Shown here piece after piece: positions 16,176-23,348 of a stretch of DNA of 54,755 nt. Source of the stretch: Bacillus massiliigorillae (GTDB taxonomy: Bacteria > Bacillota > Bacilli > Bacillales > DSM-1321); NCBI RefSeq assembly GCF_000380245.2, contig NZ_HG428750.1:1-54755 (forward strand), written 5' to 3'. The notes below the pieces were generated by a model that was given only the letters and a program-made list of their open reading frames with translations, made no database searches and had not been told where the DNA came from. The translations under genes and the position numbers were made by a program. Positions within the stretch are counted from its first letter, which is position 1; every line of letters begins with the position of its first letter.

Positions 16176-17144
16176 TTAACCAACTATTATTGTGTACAAA
16201 TATAGTCCATATAAACAGCAAACAATAACCAATAAGAAAATTGTTTCAGCAAAACTACTTTTTTTAGATTTTTTAGTCGAAGTTGCCCGTGTTTGATGTC
16301 TTTTTCCGCTCTGGCTACTACTATGATTTCTTTGTGGCGAATATCCTTGTGCAATCTTCAAGATGTCTGTTCTCATTACCTCTGCACTCGTATAACTTCC
16401 CGATATAGCTCCTTGTAAAACCTTTTTATATGGTACTAATTCTTTAGTGCCACGAACAACCTCTAATAGTTGATTAGAACTCTTGGTATTTTTATTAAAA
16501 CGTTGCGGATAATACGCATTAATCCATACCATTGCAACAGAAAATAAATCATAGGAAGGTTCCGCTTTTCGTGACCCGGCTCCCCAATATCCTCTATCAA
16601 AAAACTCCGTAAACTCTTTTACCGAACGACCTATATTGGTTGTACCTCCTACATCCACGCATCGAATTTGGTGAGATGGAAATGTAACAATTAAATTTTC
16701 AGGTTTTAAATCACCAAAGATCCATCCATTCTTATGCAATTGTTCAAGGCTTGATAATAGCTGTAATAACAAAATAACAACCCAATGTTTTCCCTTCGCT
16801 TTTACAAAAGGTAAAAACTCTTGTCCTTCAATATATTCCATGACATAAAAGGTCAGCGTGACTTGCCCTTTTACCATATCATCTCCATGGAACAAATAAG
16901 GCCCGAGGGAAGACCCTTGGACCTTGGAGAAAGACTTCAAGACATTCATTTCCGAGGCAATAGCTGCATAGTTATCACTAATTTTCAGTGCCACTAATTG
17001 TCCGTTATATTGAGCAAGATAAACAACCCCATTTGCACCTGCGCCTAATTGCTTTACGATTGTGTAGCTGTGCTTGAGCCATTTCCCTGTAATAATAGTT
17101 CCCGGTGCTAAATCACATTGACTCTTCATAGTACTGTTCATCAT
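16176..17144 (-). CDS. yabT: Membrane-anchored Hanks-type Ser/Thr protein kinase (YabT)
   Basis: In B. subtilis, YabT is a sporulation kinase stimulated by DNA. The 322 residues hold a kinase domain (about 20-265) with the glycine loop QLGAGANGVVY, VALK lysine, the catalytic loop GDLKPEN with an FG pair where HR is usual, and DVG in place of DFG; a basic linker with many K, R and S (about 272-300); and a C-terminal membrane helix (FLLVIVCCLYGLYLYTII). It overlaps the end of yabS by 32 bases. Several Met codons cluster at the start; 17144 has GAGAGG 11 bases upstream. The variant motifs leave the catalytic Asp and Asn in place. Confidence 0.9.
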   Translation of the reverse strand: MMNSTMKSQCDLAPGTIITGKWLKHSYTIVKQLGAGANGVVYLAQYNGQLVALKISDNYAAIASEMNVLKSFSKVQGSSLGPYLFHGDDMVKGQVTLTFYVMEYIEGQEFLPFVKAKGKHWVVILLLQLLSSLEQLHKNGWIFGDLKPENLIVTFPSHQIRCVDVGGTTNIGRSVKEFTEFFDRGYWGAGSRKAEPSYDLFSVAMVWINAYYPQRFNKNTKSSNQLLEVVRGTKELVPYKKVLQGAISGSYTSAEVMRTDILKIAQGYSPQRNHSSSQSGKRHQTRATSTKKSKKSSFAETIFLLVIVCCLYGLYLYTIIVG

Positions 17145-17847
17145 TAGACAGCAAACCTCTCAATGTACGTCTTTTACCAAAATAACGAATGGCTTCACTT
17201 AGAGCTGGACCAGTGGGTGTAATCCCTCGTGGTGTTAATTTATCAAAAACTTTCGTTAAAGAATCAAGTTTAGGTGTCCAGTCAAGTAACTTGGAAACAT
17301 CACTCTTTTTCCCGGGAAATATAAAGACGGAAAATTTGTTATTTCCAATTCGAGCGTTTAAACTAATGGACAAATCAATTAGAGATTCTTTTACCGTAGG
17401 AATTTTGTGCTTCATACTTGCGCTCGTATCAACTAGTACTAGCACTTCTAAGTTGGAAGTTTCACTAATTTCGTCTACTACTTCAATGACTTCTCCACGT
17501 TTATCAGGTGAGAGGTCTTCTATGGAAGTAGAACGTCCTAGAATTTGTTTCAACTCTTTATTAACCACCCCTTGAATAGTCGTTGTCATGGCTTTACGTG
17601 TCACCATTTGCACCGTTTGTGATAGTGCTGACGCATAGACAATCTGACTAACTCCTCCTCCTGCGGCCGCAATTGCTTCAATTTCTTGTATTCCACTCTC
17701 ATCAATTGTATCGTTTTCCATTACACCTATCACATTCACTGTGATTCCTTGTTCTCTTGCAAATGCAGCCATGGCTGCGGGATCTTCACCTTTATTTGAA
17801 CAACCATCGGTGATTAATAGAATTTGCTTCAATGTACTTACTTGCAT
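17113..17847 (-). CDS. yabS: von Willebrand factor A-domain protein (YabS)
   Basis: A 244-residue protein of unknown molecular function. A complete metal-ion-dependent adhesion site appears in the second half: DTSAS (about 148-152) and TPTGPAL near residue 217. The first half has a second, partial VWA-like strand with ITDGCSNKGED. No signal peptide is visible, so it is probably cytoplasmic. It is paired with the kinase yabT, whose start lies inside its 3' end, so they are likely coexpressed and may act together. A sigma-F-like promoter lies just upstream. Confidence 0.85.
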   Translation of the reverse strand: MQVSTLKQILLITDGCSNKGEDPAAMAAFAREQGITVNVIGVMENDTIDESGIQEIEAIAAAGGGVSQIVYASALSQTVQMVTRKAMTTTIQGVVNKELKQILGRSTSIEDLSPDKRGEVIEVVDEISETSNLEVLVLVDTSASMKHKIPTVKESLIDLSISLNARIGNNKFSVFIFPGKKSDVSKLLDWTPKLDSLTKVFDKLTPRGITPTGPALSEAIRYFGKRRTLRGLLSNDEQYYEESM

Positions 17848-17878
17848 AGCAATCTCCCTTCCCGGCTAAATTTACTAT

Positions 17879-17908
17879 CATCATCGCCGAGAATAAGAAG
17901 AAATATAC
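17879..17908 (-). promoter_or_regulatory. Candidate sigma-F promoter of yabS-yabT
   Basis: GTATA (17904-17908), a 15-base spacer and GGCGATGATG (17879-17888) match the sigma-F consensus GYWTA-N15-GGNRANAMTW at all but two positions. It lies about 30 bases upstream of the yabS ATG. Forespore expression of this pair would fit the known sporulation role of YabT. Confidence 0.5.
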
Positions 17909-17913
17909 TATCT

Positions 17914-20388
17914 TTATTGCGCCTTTTTTTGCATGGAAGAAACCGGGATTGAGGACCATCTTGGCGTATTATGCTTTACTTTTGCAACAACAACGGTCAT
18001 GTCATCTCCTATCTCTCCTCTCGTTCGAATAACCTCTTCAAGAATTAAATCAGCCACCGCTTGTGGATCATCCGTTTTCAATTCTTTAATTTTCCGTTTC
18101 ATCCAAAACTCAGCATTCTCAACATACATTGGCCCTTCAAAAATCCCATCACTCATCATGATTAGTAAATCTTCTGCTTTTAATTGTTCACTTACAACAT
18201 CTACGTCTATATCGTTCATAAACCCTATCGGTAAATTACTAGATTCTATTTGAAACACCTTATCACCTCGTTTTACAAAGCTAGGTGTAGAACATATTTT
18301 TAAAAATCTGGCTTTTGCATCGTGCAAATCTATCATAGCCAAATCTAAAGTAGAAAAAATTTCATCGGTTGTACGCAGCGATAGAATAGAATTCACTGAT
18401 TTAATCGCTACCTTTTCTTCAATACCTAATAATAAAATCTTCTGTAATAACTGAAGTGTTTCCATACTTTCGATATGTGCTCTTTCACCATTACCCATAC
18501 CATCACTAATGGCTACGGCATATTTTCCTCTTCCAATTTCCATCGTCGTATAGCTGTCACCTGAAATTAAGCCTCCATCCTTTGCCGCATGGGCAATTCC
18601 AGTTTCAATGACATACTTCTTAGCCGACCGAAAATTCGCGAAGCAAGAGCCTTTTTTTGTTTCCACATCTTCTGCGGCTACAACAATTGTTTCACCCAAA
18701 ATATCCGATAACATCGGCGCAATTAATTTCTCACATTCTCCTCTCTCCTGGTAATAAGGAATCGTCATATCAATATCAATATTTCCTTTCTCCAAGTTAT
18801 AGATTTCCACATTGCTAATTTGCACGCCAAAATTACTAATAGATTCGAGTATTTGCTCCTCCTGAATATAATGGTTCTGCCTTTCTCTTTGAATTTCTTG
18901 CGCGAAATCTTCCATGACTTCTGAAACGCCACGCAATTGTTCCGCTACTAAGCGTCTACTATCTTTCACTTGTTTTTTCAATCTTTGATTCGCTTGATAA
19001 TAAGATAATTCTTGAGAAATCGCGTCTATCACACGCTTCGAACGTAATGTGCAGTGCTGGGCCCAATCTTTTTCCGTTTTTATAGAGAGTTGGCGGTCGT
19101 TTAACGCCAATTCTGTCATAATTCCTTTCATCCCTTCATATGTCGTTTGAAAATCTTTCGCCCAGCAGCTTTCCTTTTTCGGACAAGTTTGACAGGTCTT
19201 TTCCGTCACATTACTTAAAAAATAATCAAATTCCCGTACAGGATCCTCCTCCTTCTCCATTTCATCGATTTGTAAAAAACTATTGGACAATGCCTCAAAG
19301 ACATTGGAAAATTGCGCAACACGCTGCGCCGTTACATCTCTCATTTTCCTCATATACTTCTGCTGCTCATTCGTGTACTCAGACGTCCCCGGTATATGCT
19401 TGGCTAATTTATCAATTACAGAAGTAGGTGTTAATAATAATAAAAAAATAGCACCTAACGATTCATAAATCGTTACCATTAAGCTTGTATTGCCTTCTCC
19501 ATACAAGCCTAGTAACACTGTCGCTATTAAAAGTCCCACCGCCACACCAATCTTTTTCCCCTCTTTTAACAGCCCTCCTAGTAAACCTGAGAAAGCGAGT
19601 AGACTCATTTGATATAAAGTGGCTACGCTAGCCAGACTAAATATGAGCCCTGTTACTACGCCAACTGTTGAGCCGATAGCAGCTCCAGCTGATAAGGCAA
19701 AAATTAATACTAAATAACGAGAAATCATATGTTCAATAGATAGATCATATATCGTCCATCCTATTGTTCCTGTCATAACAGAAGCCATTAAAATAATGAC
19801 ACTTACTATTTCTTCCGTTTTTAATGAATGCGTTCTTGGCTTAAACGAGATAAGAGGTATACATTGGATGAAAATCATCGTTAGTATACAAGCTAGACTC
19901 GCTTCTATTAGAATCATCATGCCATCGTACATAAGTAATTTACTATGAGTGAGATAATGAACGGTTAAGTTCGTTATCCCTAATGAAAGAAAGACATAAA
20001 ACGAGACAACTCTAAATTGTTTGGTTAAGGAGGGTTCCCTCGCCTTGTATAGCAGCATGAAGAATACCGCAGATGCACTAATGATTACAGCATTCACCAT
20101 TTGCACAGTTAAAGCTCCTGCTAGTAAACCTATTAACGCATACGGTGCACGATTTTTTCTTAATAGATACACCGCAGCAAAGAACGGAAGTGCAAAAGGG
20201 GCTAATTGAGATAGGATCAAAGCTCGTCCTAATAAGAAACCTATTAAAGCTAGTAATAATCCTTGGTGAATTAAAACATCTTCTACTTTCTTTTGAAAAG
20301 ACACGTACCATTTTTTCGCACTTTCTTGAGCGTAGTGTAACGGCATGTCTGAAACTGGTTCAATCATACTTCTATTAATTCTTTCCAC
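17914..20388 (-). CDS. spoIIE: Stage II sporulation protein E, PP2C-type phosphatase
   Basis: Localises to the polar division ring and dephosphorylates SpoIIAA to release sigma-F in the forespore. The 824 residues have an N-terminal block of about ten hydrophobic membrane segments (about 40-320), a central regulatory region with four cysteines (CQTC, ESCW and nearby), and a C-terminal PP2C domain with SGDSYTTMEIG, SDGMGNGERA and IGDDMTVVVAKV (metal-binding Asp residues). A TTG at 20406 is in frame, but the GTG at 20388 has GGGAGTG 6 bases upstream and gives MERINRSMIEPV. Its own Spo0A-type promoter lies upstream. Confidence 0.97.
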   Translation of the reverse strand: MERINRSMIEPVSDMPLHYAQESAKKWYVSFQKKVEDVLIHQGLLLALIGFLLGRALILSQLAPFALPFFAAVYLLRKNRAPYALIGLLAGALTVQMVNAVIISASAVFFMLLYKAREPSLTKQFRVVSFYVFLSLGITNLTVHYLTHSKLLMYDGMMILIEASLACILTMIFIQCIPLISFKPRTHSLKTEEIVSVIILMASVMTGTIGWTIYDLSIEHMISRYLVLIFALSAGAAIGSTVGVVTGLIFSLASVATLYQMSLLAFSGLLGGLLKEGKKIGVAVGLLIATVLLGLYGEGNTSLMVTIYESLGAIFLLLLTPTSVIDKLAKHIPGTSEYTNEQQKYMRKMRDVTAQRVAQFSNVFEALSNSFLQIDEMEKEEDPVREFDYFLSNVTEKTCQTCPKKESCWAKDFQTTYEGMKGIMTELALNDRQLSIKTEKDWAQHCTLRSKRVIDAISQELSYYQANQRLKKQVKDSRRLVAEQLRGVSEVMEDFAQEIQRERQNHYIQEEQILESISNFGVQISNVEIYNLEKGNIDIDMTIPYYQERGECEKLIAPMLSDILGETIVVAAEDVETKKGSCFANFRSAKKYVIETGIAHAAKDGGLISGDSYTTMEIGRGKYAVAISDGMGNGERAHIESMETLQLLQKILLLGIEEKVAIKSVNSILSLRTTDEIFSTLDLAMIDLHDAKARFLKICSTPSFVKRGDKVFQIESSNLPIGFMNDIDVDVVSEQLKAEDLLIMMSDGIFEGPMYVENAEFWMKRKIKELKTDDPQAVADLILEEVIRTRGEIGDDMTVVVAKVKHNTPRWSSIPVSSMQKKAQ

Positions 20389-20429
20389 AATAATCACTCC
20401 CAACAAGATTAGTTGTTCTAGTGATTTTT

Positions 20430-20494
20430 ATTATAGTTAGTAGAGTTATGTTTTTTTGTCGTAATGTAGACTCCGAACAAAAGAAATGTTCGAC
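20430..20494 (-). promoter_or_regulatory. Spo0A-activated spoIIE promoter with 21-bp spacer
   Basis: On the minus strand ACGACA (20457-20462) is separated by 21 bases from a perfect TATAAT (20430-20435). This abnormally long spacer is the hallmark of sigma-A promoters switched on by phosphorylated Spo0A, such as spoIIE and spoIIG. A Spo0A-box-like CGTCGAA (6 of 7 matches to TGTCGAA) lies at about 20488-20494, and the TTGTCGT overlapping the -35 is a second weaker candidate. Confidence 0.65.
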
Positions 20495-20635
20495 GTATTT
20501 CTAGAAATTAAGGCATGGACGTACACAATTAGAAGCCTCCTCTTCTAAATTCATGGAAAGAGAACAAAAGAAACACCGAAATTTAGCTTTTTTTACATAA
20601 TAAAAAAACAGAATAATAATTCTTTTTATTTTCCG

Positions 20636-20664
20636 TTGACAAAAAATCAATTTCTATGTAAGAT
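20636..20664 (+). promoter_or_regulatory. Promoter of the tRNA pair
   Basis: TTGACA (20636-20641), a 17-base spacer and TAAGAT (20659-20664) form a near-ideal sigma-A promoter on the plus strand, with a start site near 20671 and a leader of about 37 bases before tRNA-Met. Confidence 0.85.
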
Positions 20665-20707
20665 AAATCTTGTGCTTCTCAAGTAGAGAACAAACAAATG
20701 AGAATAT

Positions 20708-20784
20708 GGCGGTGTAGCTCAGCTGGCTAGAGCATTCGGTTCATACCCGAAAGGTCGTGGGTTCGACTCCCTCCGCCGCTACCA
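20708..20784 (+). tRNA. tRNA-Met (CAT anticodon)
   Basis: A 77-base cloverleaf with the anticodon CAT in the loop TTCATAC, D-loop AGCTCAGCTGG, T-arm GGTTCGACTCC and a 7-bp acceptor stem (a G-U at the first pair). The terminal CCA is encoded. The G-U first pair and the lack of the initiator three-G-C anticodon stem indicate an elongator tRNA. It is cotranscribed with tRNA-Glu, 10 bases downstream, and runs opposite to every neighbouring protein gene. Confidence 0.95.
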
Positions 20785-20794
20785 TATTTATTTT

Positions 20795-20866
20795 GGCCCG
20801 TTGGTCAAGCGGTTAAGACACCGCCCTTTCACGGCGGTAACACGGGTTCGAATCCCGTACGGGTCA
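20795..20866 (+). tRNA. tRNA-Glu (TTC anticodon)
   Basis: A 72-base cloverleaf with the anticodon TTC (loop CTTTCAC), T-arm GGTTCGAATCC and a complete acceptor stem ending at the discriminator A. CCA is not encoded: the next bases are TATC. The 3' end must therefore be cut to the discriminator and CCA added enzymatically, unlike the adjacent tRNA-Met. Confidence 0.95.
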
Positions 20867-20870
20867 TATC

Positions 20871-20912
20871 AAAAAGACATTCAAAAGCTAAACTTTTGGA
20901 TGTCTTTTTTTG
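20871..20912 (+). terminator. Terminator of the tRNA pair
   Basis: A 17-bp stem (one G-U) with a 5-base loop, followed by a T-run on the plus strand. The minus strand also has five T after the stem, so it may work in both directions. Confidence 0.85.
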
Positions 20913-20920
20913 TTTTATAT

Positions 20921-20953
20921 AAGAAAAACCGTCACCGGTCCTTTTTGATTAAT
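20921..20953. repeat. Dispersed intergenic repeat, copy 1
   Basis: Begins AAGAAAAACCGTCACCGGTC and continues CTTTTTGATTAAT. It resembles two other intergenic sequences at 38272 and 38831. It lies between the tRNA terminator and the yabR terminator. Confidence 0.45.
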
Positions 20954-20978
20954 TATTACTCATCTTGTTTTACGCCAT

Positions 20979-21012
20979 AAAAAATAGACAAGGCATAAAG
21001 CCATTGTCTATT
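20979..21012 (-). terminator. Terminator of yabR
   Basis: The stem AATAGACAA plus GGC/GCC, with one bulged base and an ATAAA loop, is followed by six T on the minus strand. It ends the yabM-to-yabR run. Confidence 0.8.
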
Positions 21013-21073
21013 GATAAAAATACAGTCTATTTATCTAAAGGAAAAACTGCTATATCGTCTTCAGCAGCAAGTC

Positions 21074-21559
21074 TTAACCACGTCTGCCTCCGCGGCCCCC
21101 TCTTTTCGTCTCCGTACTACGCTTAAGTGTAGATAAACGTTCGTCACTATCTTTCAAGAATCTTGCCATCTTCTGTTCAAAATTCTCTTTCGGAGCACGT
21201 GAGAAATTGTCTCTTGAACGGTTATCGCCACGACCATTACCACCACGCGGACGACTATCGCTACGACCATTACCACCAGTTCCCCCATTATAACGTGGGC
21301 GAGGCTGGTACGTTTGCTCAGGGCGATCTTTTGCTTTTTTAATAGAAAGACCAATCTTTCCATCTTTTTCTACATTAATAACCTTAACTTCTACTTGGTC
21401 ACCAACTTTTAAATGTTCGTTGATATCCTTTACATAATTATCAGCTACCTCGCTGATGTGAACAAGACCTGTTGTTCCTTCAGGCAATTCAACGAACGCC
21501 CCAAATTTAGTGATGCCTGTTACTTTCCCTTGTAACTTGCTGCCTACTTCGATTGACAT
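21074..21559 (-). CDS. yabR: S1-domain RNA-binding protein with RGG-rich tail (YabR)
   Basis: Probable cytoplasmic RNA-binding protein of unknown specific role. Residues 1-75 form one S1 domain (VGSKLQGKVTGITKFGAFVEL, LVHISEVAD, VKVINVEKDGKIGLSIK). Residues about 80-125 are low-complexity, rich in R, G, N, D and S with repeated RGG and RGD units, and the C-terminus ends in another RGG cluster. An earlier in-frame start at 21589 lacks a ribosome site. The ATG at 21559 follows AAGGAGG at a rather long 12-base gap and gives 161 residues. It is the last gene of the divIC cluster. Confidence 0.9.
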   Translation of the reverse strand: MSIEVGSKLQGKVTGITKFGAFVELPEGTTGLVHISEVADNYVKDINEHLKVGDQVEVKVINVEKDGKIGLSIKKAKDRPEQTYQPRPRYNGGTGGNGRSDSRPRGGNGRGDNRSRDNFSRAPKENFEQKMARFLKDSDERLSTLKRSTETKRGGRGGRRG

Positions 21560-21639
21560 AAAAAAAATGTTCCTCCTTAAAAATTTCAAAAATCATACAT
21601 AGTTTATATTATAGCGAAAGTAAAAAAACAGTGTCAACA

Positions 21640-22026
21640 TTAGTCCTTGTCTTCTTTACTTTTTGGAAGATTAAAAATTACCTCTCCTTCTTGTGAAAGG
21701 TTAAAATCTCTTCTGGCAATTTTCGCTATGTACTCATCATCATTCAATTTGACGATCTCTTCTTCTAACAATTGTTGCTTCTTTTCTAATGAAGCCAACT
21801 TCTTTTCGATTTTGTTTACTTCATCTTTTTTCTTCTCTATGGCAGATGATTGAGAGAACAAAGTTGAAATGGTAAAACTTAAAAGAACAGCAAAGCATAT
21901 CCCAAATACAACAAGGCGCCGGAGTAAACCACGCTTATTCTTAGCTTGCCTTTGTTGCGTTTGCTCACGTTGCTTAACATAGGTTGACTCTATCTTAGAT
22001 ACTTTCTTTTCTTTCAAGCTCCCCAT
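21640..22026 (-). CDS. divIC: Cell-division protein DivIC
   Basis: Septal bitopic membrane protein that works with FtsL and DivIB in the divisome. The 128 residues have a basic, glutamine-rich cytoplasmic N-terminus, one membrane helix (about 36-58), an extracellular coiled coil rich in K, E and L (about 62-95), and a short C-terminal domain with IAKIARRDFNLSQEGEVIF. An in-frame start at 22065 lies inside yabQ. The ATG at 22026 has AAGGAGTG just upstream and matches the known length of about 125 residues. Confidence 0.94.
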   Translation of the reverse strand: MGSLKEKKVSKIESTYVKQREQTQQRQAKNKRGLLRRLVVFGICFAVLLSFTISTLFSQSSAIEKKKDEVNKIEKKLASLEKKQQLLEEEIVKLNDDEYIAKIARRDFNLSQEGEVIFNLPKSKEDKD

Positions 22027-22040
22027 CTCATTCACTCCTT

Positions 22041-22676
22041 CTATCTCTTCATCTTCGACTTCCATTTATCTATTATACTACTTATATATTTCTGTAATTT
22101 ACCGAAAAACCCTTTAGTCTTATTATGTAACTTCTCGACTTTATTTGTAACAGGTTTCGGTAAAATATTATAAAACAGACGTAAAATCCACACAATTGGA
22201 AAAAAAACGAGTCTTAAACACCATATTACGACTCTCCAAAGCATTTTAACAAGGGTAAATAGACCCTTTAATACTAGTTTTATTACAAAAAATAGCAAAG
22301 TAATTATACTTAAAATAGGCTTAACAATTAAAATCATACATAACTTTTTCAAAAAATTTAAGGTTGCTTTGCAAAAGCTAATGATTTTATTCAAAATGAA
22401 TAGATAGCCCTTCTTTAATAATGCTTGATAAGCTGCAAAGCCACACACTAAAGCTAAAAATAAATAAAGTCGGATTTCACCTTGATTAACAATAAACAAA
22501 ACATAAAAAATAAGAACAGCCTGTAAAACCCAGAATAGTAGATCATGTATAAAGACGAGCCATCTACTTCTTATGGGCCGCTTTAAAAATAGTTGATATG
22601 TGTCTAAAGCAGCACCAAAATAGCTCCCCATTCCAATCATGGCAATTAAAGTGTAAAACTGTGTAGAGAGCGTCAT
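22041..22676 (-). CDS. yabQ: Spore cortex biosynthesis membrane protein YabQ
   Basis: Required for spore cortex formation in B. subtilis. The 211 residues have about four or five membrane segments (from TLIAMIGMGSYFGAALDTYQ on to roughly residue 165) and a basic C-terminal tail. The GMGSYFGAALDTYQ start region is a family hallmark. Its ATG overlaps the yabP stop (ATGA), so the pair is translationally coupled. Expression is expected in the mother cell from the family role. Confidence 0.92.
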   Translation of the reverse strand: MTLSTQFYTLIAMIGMGSYFGAALDTYQLFLKRPIRSRWLVFIHDLLFWVLQAVLIFYVLFIVNQGEIRLYLFLALVCGFAAYQALLKKGYLFILNKIISFCKATLNFLKKLCMILIVKPILSIITLLFFVIKLVLKGLFTLVKMLWRVVIWCLRLVFFPIVWILRLFYNILPKPVTNKVEKLHNKTKGFFGKLQKYISSIIDKWKSKMKR

Positions 22677-22984
22677 CTGAATAACTTACCAAAGAAGCCT
22701 TTACCCTTATCTCCACCTGGCTCATCAACATACACAAGATCAAAAATTTTCCCTTTAATAGAGACAACACCACTATCTACATCTAAGTTTTTCATCTGTA
22801 AGTTCTCACCCTTAATCGCCAAGAAACCCATACTTGTCTCTAATAAGAACTCTTCATTATCAAAGCTTTCTACTTGTTTAACACCTGTTATTTCAAGAAG
22901 TCTACGACCCTTCATGATTACATCGTGGTCTGGTACATTACTTCTTACTTTATTATCACCTTGTTCAAAATATTGGCTGCTCAT
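22673..22984 (-). CDS. yabP: Sporulation protein YabP
   Basis: A 103-residue soluble protein of the YabP/YqfC family, linked to spore cortex or outer-surface assembly. The core is RRLLEITGVKQVESFDNEEFLLETSMGFLAIKGENLQMKNLDV and the family's typical G-rich turn. The ATG follows AGGAGG. A sigma-E-like -10 (CATACATT, 23015-23022) lies upstream, but no good -35 accompanies it, so the promoter is doubtful. It is coupled to yabQ. Confidence 0.92.
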   Translation of the reverse strand: MSSQYFEQGDNKVRSNVPDHDVIMKGRRLLEITGVKQVESFDNEEFLLETSMGFLAIKGENLQMKNLDVDSGVVSIKGKIFDLVYVDEPGGDKGKGFFGKLFR

Positions 22985-23059
22985 TCTACAACCTCCTGTA
23001 AAACATTTTGTACAAATGTATGTAAGAAGGACGAGGTTTAGAACAGCGCTCGAAAAGCA

Positions 23060-23329
23060 TTAAAACTCTTCTTGTTGAACCTTTTCTTCTTTCACAACAC
23101 TGTACATTTCCGTTGCTTCTTCTTTTCTTACGTTTTCTTGTAGCTTTTCAATACGTACAGTAACTAACTTTTGACCGAATTGAATAAATAGCTCATCACC
23201 AACTTTTACATTGGAGCTAGCCTTTGCTGGTGTTCCATTAATTGAAATACGTCCTTTATCAGCTACTTCTTTTGCCAATGTTCTTCTTTTAATTAAGCGC
23301 GATACTTTTAAAAATTTATCTAATCTCAT
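23060..23329 (-). CDS. rqcP: S4-domain ribosome quality-control factor RqcP (YabO)
   Basis: In B. subtilis, RqcP binds stalled 50S subunits and helps RqcH add alanine tails to nascent chains. The 89 residues are almost all S4 domain: MRLDKFLKVSRLIKRRTLAKEVADKGRISINGTPAKASSNVKVGD. In-frame codons upstream to 23374 are rejected because the ATG at 23329 has GAAGGAGA at good spacing. The gene starts 19 bases after the yabN stop. Confidence 0.93.
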   Translation of the reverse strand: MRLDKFLKVSRLIKRRTLAKEVADKGRISINGTPAKASSNVKVGDELFIQFGQKLVTVRIEKLQENVRKEEATEMYSVVKEEKVQQEEF

Positions 23330-23348
23330 ATTCTCTTCTCCTTCACTC

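Noticed and set aside
17189..17575. A 128-codon plus-strand open frame opposite yabS
   Set aside because: Shadow of yabS with no recognisable protein features.
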